Origin: Cephalopachus bancanus
Lineage: Eukaryota > Chordata > Mammalia > Primates > Tarsiidae
Length of the DNA: 64,000 bases
Direction of reading: 5' to 3'
NCBI GenBank assembly: GCA_027257055.1
Contig: JAPVLO010000003.1
Location: 12,713,501-12,777,500 of the forward strand
The notes beneath the pieces were generated by a model, which worked only from the letters and a program-made list of their open reading frames with translations, had not been told where the DNA came from and made no database searches. A program made the position numbers and the translations under genes. Of this stretch, positions 1 to 11,142 are shown in pieces; the first letter of the stretch is position 1; every line of letters begins with the position of its first letter.

Positions 1-19
1 GTAGAAAAATCAAGGTACA

Positions 20-290
20 GTATAAAGAATATGATATCATCTATGGAAGATAAAGATGTGTAACTATATAAAGTATAAAGTATACTATAACTATATAGTA
101 TAAAGATATACTATGCTTTCATATACATATATCTCTTCAAAGTAGACCAAAGAAACTATAAACAACGGTTAATTACAAAGGTAGAGACCTGGGTCAGAAA
201 AATAGAAATGGAGACTCATTATTCTATTCCTTTCTGTAGTGCTTGAATTTTCCCCCTGTGCATTTATTGCTTTGTGTATATGCAGCCTCA
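20..290 (+). repeat. old interspersed repeat, copy 1
   Basis: This AT-rich stretch has the order of motifs of a common mammalian repeat: an ATGAT-ATCATCTATG start, an A/T-rich core, a 'gagacctgggtcag' segment, then a TTTCTGTA-TTTGAATTTT tail. Two further pieces of the same kind follow at 390 and 500. I recognise the motif pattern from many mammalian loci, probably an L1M-type 3' end, but cannot give a reliable family name. Confidence 0.4.
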
Positions 291-311
291 ATTTCTCCTA
301 GAACAAGATAA

Positions 312-362
312 AAGATAGATAGATAGATAGATAGATAGACAGACAGACCGACCAGCCAGCCA
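312..362. repeat. GATA-type microsatellite
   Basis: A run of GATA units grades into GACA, GACC and CAGC units. The gradient of variant units at the right end is typical of an ageing tetranucleotide array. Confidence 0.9.
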
Positions 363-389
363 CAAATGGTGATTATGACAAGTTGTTGA

Positions 390-770
390 GATTGTGATTT
401 TTATATTCTTTTATCTTTATTTCTCAGTTTTTCTATAGTAAACATTCATTACTTATTTATTTAATGTATTTTAATCATTTCAAAAAATAACATAGTATAG
501 AAAAATATTATACAATACATTTAAAAGGCAGCAGAATACAAATATTATATGAATCTCAATTTTGTTTTAAGACACATATATATATGTAGAAAAATGACAG
601 GAAGGAAAAGCAAATAATAGAATTATCTATGGATGGGTTTACTGAACAATTTTTACTTTCTTCTTTATACTCTCCCTGTTCACCACTAAGTTTTCTATAT
701 TTAATATTCACTGTTTTATAATCAGAAAAATACACATTTTGAAATAAAATGAAAATAAAGAACTGACCTC
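390..770 (+). repeat. old interspersed repeat, copies 2 and 3
   Basis: A partial copy (about 390-495) and a fuller copy (about 500-770) of the repeat at 20-290 lie in the same orientation. Both share the TTTTA-TTCTTTTAT / TTTTCTATA / ATTCATTACTT order, and the second ends in an A-rich tail at 760-770. Three pieces in a row suggest fragmentation or a local tandem duplication of an ancient element. Confidence 0.4.
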
Positions 771-799
771 ATTTAAAAGGTTATAAATAAGTCATATTG

Positions 800-2048
800 G
801 AAGAAATAGATTCAACAAGACAGAGAAAAGACACAAGGATATGAGGACACTTGGCACTAACAGACAAAACAAGTGTCAGTACCTCCTTGGGCACAGCTGG
901 AGTCAGGTAAAGGTGGGAAGAAGGAACAGAGACAAAAGAAATTGCCTTAGTGTACACTCAGAGAGTTCTAGAATCCTAGGAGACTTTCCAGTTACCTAAT
1001 TGGACCAATTAGTTGAACCCAAATCATGCAGCAGTCTCTGTTGCTCCAGCTATAATACATGGGGGAATGCTGATTTGATCTTTCACTTTATGGACAGGAA
1101 GGAAAAGTAAATGTTAGCAGTGTATACCAACAGGGCCAGCCTGTTCCCTGCAGTGGCCTAGTTTCCTGTATGTGTCTTCCAGGCATTCATTCATACAACA
1201 AATTGGCACCTTCTAATACATATATAGTATGGATTCAGTCCCCACCTTCCTGTTCCCCCCAGTTCCACCTTTTCTGCCTTTCCTCTACAGAGCTTGTCTA
1301 CACTAGGACACGGGACAGAGTGGGACATTTCTCTGGGAAAGTCTTCTCCCACTTCCTAAAACTCAAGGGCAGTGATGATCTAAGTGTGTTCTACAGAAGA
1401 TCACAGTGACCATGGGAACACCTGACGAGGTAGTTATGCCCACTGTGCTCTTGCTGTGGGGCAAACAAGAAGAGAATGGCCTTTCCCTCAAAATCTAGCC
1501 CCGGTCAGATGGGACTGGAACACTCCTCTGCAGCCAATCTCACGCATTACTCACCGTCTGCACAGGTAGGTGGAAGGGAGTTTTCCACCACAGTGTTTCC
1601 ATGGGCTTTGGCATGCAAAGGCATTCTATAAAGCCTAAAGGGCAAAGCACTCCTTTGAGAAATGAAGCAACTGATTTTGAAGGGAACCTATTCGTGGGTG
1701 GGCATGAAACAGTTAAGTTGCAAAATCCCAAAAGAGTACCAAGTAGGCAATTTTCATTCCCAGTTTCTGCCACCCAGGGAGATCTTTGCAAGTGGGAAAT
1801 GGGAAGCCACCATTAAGGCTAGAGCTTCTGGGACATGAGAGAAGGTATCCCTACACAGCACTCAAAACCGTAAGTCATTCCCTGCCCCTGAGTAAAGTCA
1901 GAGATGTTTATAATATCCCTCCAATCACCAAAGCACAAAAACAGGAAAGGAAGAATGTGCATGCTAGTGTGGGGTCAGGGATTAGTGCTCACCTCCTAAA
2001 TATATTTACCTCACAGCAATCTGTGTGGTGTCAAATAGAAATCATTCA
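800..2048. other. no recognised feature
   Basis: I recognise no repeat or exon here. Open reading frames on both strands (for example around 1540-1816) overlap one another and resemble no family I know. Confidence 0.5.
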
Positions 2049-2222
2049 CAGTAGTTTTCAGTCCTCGGTATGCATCAGAAGTATCTGGGATGCTTCTAAA
2101 AATTAAAGATGACCAAGTCCCCAAGATTTTAATTTAATCAGTCTGGGGCCAGGGCTTGGCACTGGTGTTTTTAAATGATTCCCCCAAGTGATTCTAATAA
2201 GTAGCTGGGATGCAAACCACTG
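2049..2222 (+). mobile_element. MER20 (hAT-Charlie, non-autonomous)
   Basis: The element runs between imperfect terminal inverted repeats, CAGTAGTTTTCAGTCC at the left and GGATGCAAACCACTG at the right. The interior keeps the MER20 order: 'catcagaagtatctggga', an A-rich AAAAATTAAAGATG segment, 'aatcagtctggggccag' and 'gtgattctaataag'. At about 174 bp it is somewhat short of the usual MER20 length. The flanking 8 bp no longer match as a target-site duplication. Confidence 0.75.
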
Positions 2223-2269
2223 AGCTCGTGCAACAGAAGCCTGATGGGTGAATTCTACACATATATAAG

Positions 2270-2472
2270 AAGAAATTTTGGAAGGAAATCAAGGGTATCC
2301 CAATAGGAAAAGAGGAAGTTAAGTTATCCCTCTTTGCTGATGATATGATCCTATACCTCAAAAATTCAAGAGAATCTATCAAAAACCTCCTTTCATTGAA
2401 AAAGGATTTTGGCAGTCTCGGATACAAAATAAATGTCAAAAGACAGTGGCATTCTTATACACCAGCACCAAA
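2270..2472 (+). pseudogene. L1 ORF2 fragment, reverse-transcriptase core
   Basis: This is the upstream part of a degraded L1 ORF2. The reverse-transcriptase catalytic motif FADD is encoded at 2333-2344 and is followed by MILYLKN, the expected L1 context, then by a GYKINV stretch. ORF2 normally encodes an endonuclease and reverse transcriptase that copy L1 RNA into the genome. Here the element is 5'-truncated at about 2270, has frameshifts, and is interrupted at about 2472 by a second L1 3' end. It cannot make protein. Confidence 0.85.
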
Positions 2473-2815
2473 CAGCCCAAAAAGAAGGACAAATATATGG
2501 ACTTTGCAGCAACTTGAATGGATTTAGAATCTATCATGCTCAGTGATCTATTACAGAAAAAAAGTACAGAGTACCACATGCTCTACTCATAAGCAGACCC
2601 TGGACATTTACCATAATACTGTAAGAAAGGGATTGGCAGTAGAGGGATACTGCCAATGTGGGGGAAGGGGAGACCCAACTTCAGTAAGTGTATCTGATCT
2701 CAAACCAGGCAAAGTGGGGACCAAAGGGAGGCCCAAACTTGACCTGTACAATGACCACCTGTATATCTAATACTGAATTGTACCCCACATCTTTAAAATA
2801 AAAATAAAAAAGAAA
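2473..2815 (+). mobile_element. 5'-truncated L1 3' end inserted in an L1
   Basis: From 'aacagcccaaaaagaaggac' the sequence jumps from mid-ORF2 to the last bases of ORF2 plus the 3' UTR, ending in a TTTAAAATAAAAATAAAA tail. The following sequence resumes ORF2 almost where it stopped. The same 3' UTR recurs at about 4255-4590, roughly 80-85% alike by eye. A short L1 that landed within an older L1 in the same orientation explains this best. I cannot define a clean target-site duplication. Confidence 0.75.
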
Positions 2816-4600
2816 ACACAATCCCATTCACATTAGCCACACACAAAAAATGAAATACCTTAACATATTCCTAGTCAGAGAAGTGAAAGACCTTTACAAT
2901 GAAAACTACAAAGCACTGCTCAAAGAAATCCAAGACACAAACAAATGGAAAAATATTTTATGTTCATGGATAGGAAGAACCAACATTGTTAAGCTGTTCA
3001 TCCTACCAAAGGCAATCTACAGATTCAGTGCAATATCCATTAAATTGCCAACATCATTCTTCTCAGACCTGAAAATGACAATACAGAAATTCATATGGAA
3101 ACATAAACAACCACAAATAGCCAAAACAATCCTTAGCAAAAGAAACAAAGCAGGAAGTATCATATTTCCAGACTTTAAACGTCACTATAAGACTACAATA
3201 ATCAAAACAACCTGATATTGGTACAAGAATAGGCATGTGGACCAATGGAACAGGATAGAAATTCCAGAAGCAAAACCTCAATTTCTCAACCAATGCATCT
3301 TTGACAAAGGCTCCACCAACAACCGCTGTGGAGAGGAGAACCTATTCAGTAAATAATGCTGGGAAACCTGGCTGACCACATGCAGAAGATTAAAACAGGA
3401 CCCCTACCTAACAACAGGATCTCTACAGAAATCAACTCTAAATTGATCAAAGACCTAAATGTAAAACCTCAAACTATAAGAATCTTAGAAGACGCAGGAG
3501 ATACTCTCTTACAGAAATTGGAGTAGGCAACCAATTCCTGATCAAAATCCCAGGTATCGATGCCATCAGAGATAAGAGACAGACAAGTGGGACTTCATTA
3601 AACTGAAAAGCTTCTGTAAAGCAAAAGAAGCCATCAAGAGAGCAGGGAGACAGCCCACAGAATGGGAAAAAATATTTGCCAACTATATATCAGACAAAGC
3701 CCTAACAGCCAGGATCTACAAGGAACTCAAATGTGCCAAAAGGAAAAAAACAGACAGCCCCATTAAAAAGTGGGCAAAAGACATGAATAGACACTTCCCA
3801 AAAGAAGATATAGGGGTAACCAACTGTCACATGAAAAAGTGCTCAACCTCACTAATCATCAGAGAAACGCAAATCAAAACCACATTGAGATATCCCCTAA
3901 CTCCAGTAAGAATGTCCATCATTAATAAAACAAGCAACAATCGACGCTGGCGAGGATGCAGAGAAAAGGGAATGCTTCTACACTGCTGGTGGGAATGCAA
4001 ACTAGTTCAACCTCTATGAAAAACAGTGTGGCAATTTCTAAAAGAACTAGAAATTGGCCTTCCATGTGACCCAGCAATTCCCCTACTTGGAATATACCCA
4101 GAGGAACTCAAATCATTCTACAAAAAAGATACCTGCACATGTTTGTTTACTGCAGCACTATTCACAATAGCAAAAACATGGAACCAAACATGCTGCCCAT
4201 CAAAACTGGACTAGATTTTTTAAATGTGGTACATATACATGATGGACTATTACACAGCCATAAAGAAGGACAAACACACTGACTTCACAGCAACTTGGAT
4301 GGTTTTAAAGTCTATAATACTCAGTGGTCTATCACAGAAACAAAGAACAGAGTACCATATGTTCTCACTCATAAATGGACCCTGAACATTTACCATAATA
4401 CTATAAGAAAAGGATTGGCAGTAGCAGGATACTGCTGGAGTTGAGGGGGACACAACATCAATAAGGGTATCTGATCTCAAAACAGGTGAAGCGGGGACCA
4501 AAGGGAGCTTCAAACTTTACCTGTATGATGTCCACTTGTATACCTAATCCTCAGTTGTACCCTACATCTTTAAAATGAAATATATATATTAAATATATAT
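2816..4600 (+). mobile_element. L1, ORF2 C-terminal half and 3' UTR
   Basis: The older host L1 continues here through the ORF2 C-terminal region, the 3' UTR (about 4310-4585) and an A/T-rich tail. It is one element with 2270-2472, giving about 2 kb of a normal 6 kb. The 3' UTR has the 'tttaccataatact', 'ggtatctgatctcaaa' and 'ggggaccaaaggga' blocks that also appear at 2600-2740 and, inverted, at 24629-24815. This points to an L1 lineage that was active repeatedly in this genome. Confidence 0.9.
2825..4230 (+). pseudogene. degraded L1 ORF2, thumb to C-terminus
   Basis: Translated pieces follow ORF2 in order: a ...[15 protein letters not shown]...NYKALLKEI block (2850 on), [12 protein letters not shown] near 3150, the 'gggacttcattaaactgaa' region (3589 on), MNRHFPKED at 3783 and CDPAIPLLGIYP near 4070. 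A tryptophan codon after KTT (3213-3215) has become a stop, and frameshifts separate the remaining pieces. The fragment is non-functional. Confidence 0.88.
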
Positions 4601-4654
4601 ATATATTTTTTTTTTTTTAATAAACTTTGACCAGAGAGGCTGAGACCCAAGCTT

Positions 4655-5190
4655 GGACCCTCTAATCTACTATCCACTCAGTTTCCAGAAGGATCTTTCT
4701 AACAGAGGATATTCATCACCTCATTCCCTTGCTTAGAACCATTAAAAAGTCTCATGGTCTACAACATCAGACCCTCCTTAGCTGGACCTTATAAGACTGC
4801 TCATGATCCAACCCCGGCTTTCCTCCCTCTGCTCATGTCCCATGCTCCCATGTGCTGGACTATTTATTTTTCCCTAAAATGCCATATTTTTAAGTCTCTG
4901 TTTCAGTCTGAAATTTCTTCCAGTACTCTCACACCAGACTCACATACTTATCTTTCAAGGCTCAGGTTGAAGACTTCTCTACAAAGTTTTTCTAACCAAT
5001 TTCCCATCACAGCAGTAGAACAGACCTCTCTCTTCTCTATGTCTCATGTACAGACAGAACACGTTTTCAACGTGTCTCTGTGATTTCCAGCATATACTGC
5101 TCTCTCTGCATCTATCACTGTGATTGGTCACTACTTGCCTGTGTCCCTAATAAATGGAGCCCCTCAAGAATAAGGGTCTCATTCATTCCA
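4655..5190 (+). mobile_element. L2 LINE fragment
   Basis: The block begins with 'aggatctttctaacagag' and continues with the L2 order of 'tcctcagctggac', 'catgatccaacccc', 'ctttcaaggctcaggttgaag' and a 'gtccctaataaatgga' like 3' region. L2 is an ancient CR1-clade LINE. The 109-codon frame at 4754-5083 is a translated shadow of it. Confidence 0.65.
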
Positions 5191-5930
5191 GTGAAGCTAA
5201 ATTGATGTACAGCCTGGAGATGTCACACTCAGTCTTAGGATCAGACCAGGCCCTAACATTTGTAGGACTCAGAACAAGAGCATAAACAGAGGCCCAAATA
5301 GTGGATGTCTCCACTACTGAAAAGATATGTCAAGCTAGACTCCTATTAAATAAAATTTACTCTGTTCTCCTACCTTGGAATATACCTCAAAATCTGGAAG
5401 GCTAGTTTCAAGTTTACATGTTGGGGACTCCCCAGGGATCTGCACCGAAACTGGGAGACAGGATAACAGAGCTTTGCCCCAGGCCTGGGCCTGGTTCCTT
5501 CTCTTCCACACAGTAACTCTGTCTTGCAGTGCGCTGTCCACCTTTCAAGCATGTAAGTGGTCACCCTAGCCCCCATGTTCAAGCATCACCTCTGCCCCCT
5601 ATCAAACAACCACTCTCTGACCACTTTTCGGTCCTAGGAGTTACCTAGTGATGCAAGTCAGCTTAAGGACCTACAAAAGACCCCCACATGGGACCAAGAT
5701 GCAGAGTCTGAGTTGTCCAGGCAGAGAATTCAGGGTTCAAACTATCTGGAGCATGGTCTAGAAGAGGTGGAGTGTCACAGACTCTGGGTGTGGGAGGGTC
5801 TTCCTTTTGGACTCAAGGACTCCTCCATCCATAGATAGGGATGCTACTGGAGAAGAGCCACAGAGGAACCCTCTAAAGCTCAGGTCCCAGGCAGGGACCC
5901 TGCTTGTACAAATGCAAGGGAGGTTCAACT
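5190..5930. other. no recognised feature
   Basis: Open frames occur on both strands at 5335-5582 and 5758-6013 but overlap on opposite strands and show no recognisable domain. No repeat family is evident. Confidence 0.45.
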
Positions 5931-5934
5931 TAAG

Positions 5935-6215
5935 GCTTGTTTTAAGCTCCATCGCCTTTTCCAAGAAGGCTTCCCTCATTCCCTTAGCTAGAAGTTGTTC
6001 TTCTGTACTTTGAAAGCATCCTGTGGGTTTTTCAAATTCTGTACTCAGCCTCTTGTATTACAATGATCTGTTTCTAGGTCTGTCTCTCTCACTACACTTT
6101 GGAGCTTAAGAACATGGACTGTATCTCATTCATTATTATGGAACCCTAGGCATCCAACACAGAGTATGGCACAGGACAGGCTCATATCCAATAATGCCTA
6201 GTGAACTCATGGAGC
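5935..6215 (+). mobile_element. L2 LINE 3' end
   Basis: The sequence follows the L2 tail: 'ccaagaaggcttccctcatt', then 'tacaatgatctgtttctagg', 'ttaagaacatggactgtatc', and 'acagagtatggcacaggac'. These correspond to the end of L2 ORF2 and its 3' UTR. Confidence 0.65.
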
Positions 6216-7330
6216 AGGTGGTGGTAGAAACACAGAATACTCATCAGACCCAGATACTAACTCCCTTTACCTCTCCAGGCTAAGAGTTTCACCAGTGACC
6301 TTTAGAAGATAGTTGCAATTAACATTGGTAATTGAAATAAACTCTAGTCACATCTATGTCAATTTGTGATTTATCACAAATACATTATCTATAAGGAAAA
6401 TAAGTTGCCTCATTTTCTACTGGAATTCCAATGTGAAATGATCCTTTTGCTGTCTTAATAAAGTCATCCCCCACAAAAAAATATGATGATCCCTGGTAAG
6501 GTTGAGAAGGACCCAATCTTAACCATACAACAATCTCTGAACAGGCCATGTAAGCACTACCCCTCGTCTACAAGACTTGATCTGAGCTGCTTCTGAACAA
6601 GTGAGAGTGGCCCTTTCTCCTACTCACATCCCTTATCCCAAGAGACATTCAAGAGTGATTGATGGAACCACCAAGGAAAAAGGGTTTCCCTCCAGTAGTG
6701 AATACTTCTAATAAACCTCTGAACGATGACAGAAGCAATTTGCGGATGAGATTAGAGTAACTCTCCTAGGTAGTATGCCTTTTGCTTCATATAGCAGTGG
6801 CTAAATCCTTGGTCTGTTGGGTTAGTTTTTTTGTTTGTTTTTTTTTTTCATCTTCTGCCAATTCATCCAAAGACATTCTGAAATTGTGTAATCGGCAGAC
6901 TGTAATAGCCTGCACCCGGGGAGCGGCAGAGAAGTGAGCACAGTGAGTCACAGACCACAACAAAGCCCTTCCTGGCATGTCAGGCTCACTTGGCTAATCC
7001 AGAGGATGTAAAATTGACAGCAAGACAAGGAGCATCTTTGTTATTTGTCAACAAATGGCAATGACCATTGCAGTCTTGGCAGCCCAACACAGGGAAGCCC
7101 CGAGGCAAGGAATGGGGCAGCAAGTAAACAAAACAATGGAAAACCCTATTCTCCAGATGACCAAGTATCAGACAGGTGTGGAAACAAGGATTTTTTTTTC
7201 TGACCCCGGTGACCAGTTTCTCTATCATGTTCAACAAAATGGAAGTGTGTTCCTTTAGTGGTAGTGGGACCCTCAAATACACATGAATCATTAACTGGCC
7301 TTGAAATAAGGAGACTTAAATAGGTGGCTC
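6215..7330. other. no recognised feature
   Basis: Apart from an A-rich patch at 6473-6482 and a T-rich patch at 6826-6850, I see no repeat and no convincing exon. The opposed frames at 6986-7291 and 7055-7258 overlap and match no family I know. Confidence 0.45.
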
Positions 7331-7530
7331 TATTAGTTACCAGTTGTGTTGGACAAGTCATGTGATAACTGAGCATCTGGTTCTATGACTGTGAAATGCA
7401 AGTAATGTCAGCCACACCTGACTCGTGGGATTGTTGTAAATATCAAGCAAGATACAGTCATGGAAGCAAAAACAGTTTGTAGGTAGAAAGCTCAGTACAG
7501 ATAATATTTCTATCATCATTATTTTTGGTA
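7330..7530 (+). repeat. MIR SINE fragment
   Basis: It retains the MIR core order: 'tgttggacaagtcatgtgat', a 'gactgtgaaatgcaagtaat' segment, 'gggattgttgtaaatatcaa' and a 'gctcagtacagata' end. It is strongly diverged. Confidence 0.6.
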
Positions 7531-7794
7531 CCAAAAAGACGTTATCCAAAAATCAAATCCAGAGAGACTGAACAGAAGCTGATTTTATTGTATTAGGTTC
7601 ATAAAAACAAATGCATTTATAAATTAATGTCAAGTCTCAGAATGTCTGCTGGTTGCTGTACATTCTATTGCCAGAATGGAAAACGTGTAAAAAGTGTCAT
7701 CACTAGCCTCCCACAAGGGGCTTAGCGCCAGCCCATCTACATACAACTTCTTCACTCTCCAAGATCTAACTAAGCCTGATGTTCAAACTTTCTC

Positions 7795-9300
7795 TCACTC
7801 AACCTTGTCTAAGCACCCGCTACAGGCCAAGCCCTGTGCTGATTACTAAGCAAATAAATACAATCAAGACAGCCATGTTTCCTGCTCATAGCGGGATGGG
7901 GGAGAGAGACACATAAGCCATTTAGAGCACTGCATGTTACAAGTACTTGTATACAAGGTACAGAGAATGGGAACAAAAGACAGGAACAGTCCCTTCTACT
8001 TGGGCAATCAAGAAAGCTTCAGAGCAGAGGCGACTCTTGAACCAAGTCTTAAAAGGCAGACTGGGCCTGGCGCGGTGGCTCAAATCTGTAATCCCAGCAA
8101 CTTTGGGAGGCCAAGGCAAGAGGATTGCCTGAACCCACAGATTCGAGAACAGCCCGGGCAATTTGGCAAGACCTCATCTCTAAAATAAATCAAAAATATT
8201 AGCCGGGCATGGTAGCATGTGCCTATAGTTCTGGCTATTTGGAAGGCTGAGGTGGAAGGATCACCTGAGCCCAGTAGGTCTACGCTGGGGTGGCCGTGAA
8301 CATGCCACTGCACTCCAGCCTGGGCAATGGAGTGAGGCTCCAACTCAAAAAAAAAAAAAAAAAGATAGGCTGGCATTTACCAGGCAGATGGCAACTGGGA
8401 GGAATTCCCAAGAGAGGTATGAGATCAAATGCCTGATACAGTCCTAGTGTTCAGGAACTCAAAAATTATCTGACCTGTCAGATGGAAAGGGCACTATGAG
8501 AAAAATGTGCAGGAACAGGCAAAGTCAGACAACAGTACAAGTATGGAAGCTGACCTTTACCTTGTAGGTAATGGGAATTCAAGGAAATGTTCTAAACTTG
8601 AATACAACACTTTAGACTTTCATTTTAGAAAAATCTGTCTGGTGTGCATGGAAAATGGCTGGAAAGAGAAAATTCCTAAAAGCTAGTAAGTCAACACACG
8701 GGTGCTTTTCCAGACTTCTTTTTATATATCAAAACTCTTCTTTCAAGTCACTTATTAAGTGGAATCTTATGGTATGAATCACAAGTAGAGCTGCTTTGGT
8801 AGAAACAGAAGACTAGGACCAAGAATAAGATCCACTTGAGCTTCTCAGTCCCACAATTGTACCCAAGACCCCTCTATAACAGTTATAGGACTCTGAGACA
8901 AATAACATGTGCCAGTGTGTTGAGAAGACAGCAGGATTGGCCCAGGTGAGAGATGAAGAGATGCAGCCCACAGTTCCTGCTGATAGACCGACTGCAAGAG
9001 GCAAGGAGAAGGAAGTATCCAGGAACAACTGCAGACTCTGAGTGGGACAACTGAGTGGATGATGGTGCCTCTCACCATGGAACAGCCAAGGAGGTGAGCA
9101 GGTTTGGGAGCAACAAGTTCAGGTATGGCATGTTGGGTTAGAGAAGCCTGTGACACATCAGGTGAGGACATCTTGTAGGCAGCTCAGCGGGGGGGGGATC
9201 TCAGCTGAAGGGAAAAGATGTGGAAGTCAAGAACAGGACCAAGAAAATAGATGAGATCACTGTGGAAGAGTGAAGACAGGAGAGAAGGGGGCCTGGGCAG
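7795..9300 (-). mobile_element. antisense L2 LINE, interrupted by an Alu
   Basis: Read on the minus strand this is the 3' half of L2. At 7795-8063 are the 'ctacaggccaagccctgtgctg' end and the 3' UTR, at 8364-8680 the region before it, and at 8900-9300 the reverse-transcriptase C-terminal part ('gtggatgatggtgcctctc', 'ggtgagcaggtttgggagca'). Bases 8064-8363 are an Alu, and 8680-8900 fits less well. A 9-base G run sits at 9189-9197. Confidence 0.65.
8064..8363 (+). mobile_element. Alu, older local group
   Basis: A full-length dimeric Alu inserted into L2. Left arm starts GGCCTGGCGCGGTGGCTCA, middle A-rich linker at about 8184, right arm ends GAGGCTCCAACTC plus an A17 tail. It keeps the longer 'caatttggcaagacctcatc' sequence. 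Possible diverged target-site duplications are AAAAGGCAGACTG before and AAAAGATAGGCTG after. Confidence 0.95.
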
Positions 9301-9735
9301 GACCCCTCAAAAACCTCTGAAACTGAGGAGTAGGAATCTAAGAATAGAAGGCCAGAAATAGAAAAATATGGAAGAAAGTGGCCCCCAGAAACCAAGATGA
9401 GAGATAATCTTGAGAGTCTGTCAAATGAATCCACGACGTGAGACAATATTCCATCTCCCACCAGGCCCATCAAGCTAGTAGGCAAGGTGATGCTGACCTG
9501 ACTGGGTCTGAAATGTTCACTGAGGCAAAAAAGATGAATTCACTTTGATTCTTGGGAAGTCACTCTTCTCACAGCCAGCGGCAAGGAGGGATACTCAATT
9601 TCTTGAGTGTCATATCCTTGAAGTAGAGCTTCCCATGTTGAATAATTAGTCAATGGTCCCAAGAAAGGAGTAGTAACTTAGGAATGAATAGGTCTCATTA
9701 TTCATCTAGTACAATTATACCCATGTTCATTGGTT
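9300..9735. other. no recognised feature
   Basis: The stretch may continue the antisense L2 for a short distance, but beyond about 9300 I cannot align it to anything. The minus-strand frame at 9201-9485 shows no domain. Confidence 0.4.
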
Positions 9736-9739
9736 ATTG

Positions 9740-9880
9740 CATTTACTGTTACCTAATATTAATAATAATGATATTAATATATAGGATATCATAGTGTTTT
9801 GTATGTACTGTTTTAAAGAGTCAGCTGATCTTCTGATAAAATACAACCTCACAAAACAACTCATCACATCTTAAAATATG
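9740..9880 (-). repeat. MIR SINE fragment
   Basis: AT-rich start, 'atcatagtgttttgtatgta' and 'acaacctcacaaaacaactc' match the antisense MIR 3' region. It is weakly preserved. Confidence 0.4.
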
Positions 9881-10415
9881 TTATTTAAAAAGTTATTTCT
9901 TGTTAAACTGAACTCTTCCTTCCTATAGTTTCCACATTAGTTCTGCCTCTTGATGTAAGACAAAGCTGGCTCATTTGAAGATAAAGACTGTGTTCTCCCC
10001 AGTATTCCTCTCCCCTCCCCTCTCTCTCTTTTAAGTGGAAATATAATCACCTCCTTCAGCTATTATTTCTGAGGCCTGACTTTGAGTCATTTCATCATTG
10101 CTGATAGCTCATATCTGAACAGGATGACATTACTTAACCTTCTAGATTGGTGTAAAGATAGAGGCTTCAGCTTTTCAACTACCATGTAGTAACCAGGTAC
10201 CATTAATCTGGAAATACCCACTGTCCCCTATCTGTTCACTCAACTCAGCACCTCAACCCTTTCTCTCTAACCATCCAGTCCTTGATTCTGTGCCCAGCTC
10301 TTCTTGGAATGGGGAGATCCATCCAGGTTATCCTGCTGCTGATGCTTCTGCCTTTCTCCTACTCTACCCTCCACCTCCATTTTGAAAAGTTGGTGCAAGA
10401 ATGAACACAAATTGA
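9880..10415. other. no recognised feature
   Basis: It holds a pyrimidine-rich patch at 10000-10030 (CCTCTCCCC/TCTCTCTT) and otherwise nothing I can identify. Confidence 0.5.
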
Positions 10416-10575
10416 CACCTACTGATGGAGAAGTGCATTTGCATGCGACTCATCTCATTTAAGTCTCATGACAACTCTGCAGGGCAGTAACTTGTTCAAA
10501 GTCACAGAAAATAATGAATGGAGTAGGGATTCAAACCAAGGTCTTCCTGAATCCTAAAATCCCACTCAGCAAAAT
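10415..10575 (-). repeat. MIR SINE fragment
   Basis: The antisense MIR core is clear: 'catttaagtctcatgacaac', 'agggcagtaacttgttcaaa', then 'gtagggattcaaaccaaggt'. Confidence 0.7.
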
Positions 10576-10582
10576 CTAGAAA

Positions 10583-10866
10583 TACCCTATCCAATGCAGT
10601 AGCCATTCACCACATCTGTCTGAACTGAGATGTGATGTAACACACACCAGACTTTGAAGACTTAGTTTAAAAAATGCATATCTCACTGATAATTTTTTTA
10701 TTGTTTACATGCTAAAATGCTAATATTTTGGATATAAATAGGTTAAATAAAATATGTTAGTAAAATTAGTTTCACTTGCTTCTTTTTACTTTTTGTTTAA
10801 TGCAGCTACTGGAAATTTTAAGGTTATATTTGAGGCTATTTTATGTGTTTTAGACAGCACTGATCT
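10583..10866 (+). mobile_element. hAT-like non-autonomous DNA element
   Basis: The segment starts 'accctatccaatgcagtagc' and ends 'ttttagacagcactg', with an AT-rich interior including 'gatgtgatgtaacacacacc', 'tctcactgataatttttt' and 'ggataaaataggtt'-like sequence. This is the pattern of the abundant mammalian hAT repeat whose ends read CCAATA..GTAGCCAC and TTGGACAGCGCTG. A relative is at 48318-48458. I do not assign a MER number. Confidence 0.6.
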
Positions 10867-11142
10867 AGAATACAAAAATGAAAAGTCTTCACTATTTGAA
10901 AATTACTATCCCGGTATAAGAACACATAACTCAAGGTATAGTTGTTTAATTAGTCAAGTACTGGATGGGATTTCTTGACCATTAATGGAATTTGAGTTTT
11001 ACCTGTCTTTATTCTAGCATTGCCTAGTATTTTGCTTTGTTTTTCAAACTTCCCACAGCTTTGTGTATGAGTTGTAGTTTTATAAATAAATGAGATCTTG
11101 TGTTCATGAGTAATATATCTTTTCATCTAACATGTTACAATA

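Noticed and set aside
2473..2815. Internal deletion of one L1 instead of an insertion
   Set aside because: ORF2 resumes after the A-rich tail at nearly the position where it stopped, which a deletion would not give.
2850..3215. 121-codon frame as a possible gene
   Set aside because: It is the L1 ORF2 segment downstream of the reverse-transcriptase core, ending at a mutated tryptophan codon. Not a host gene.
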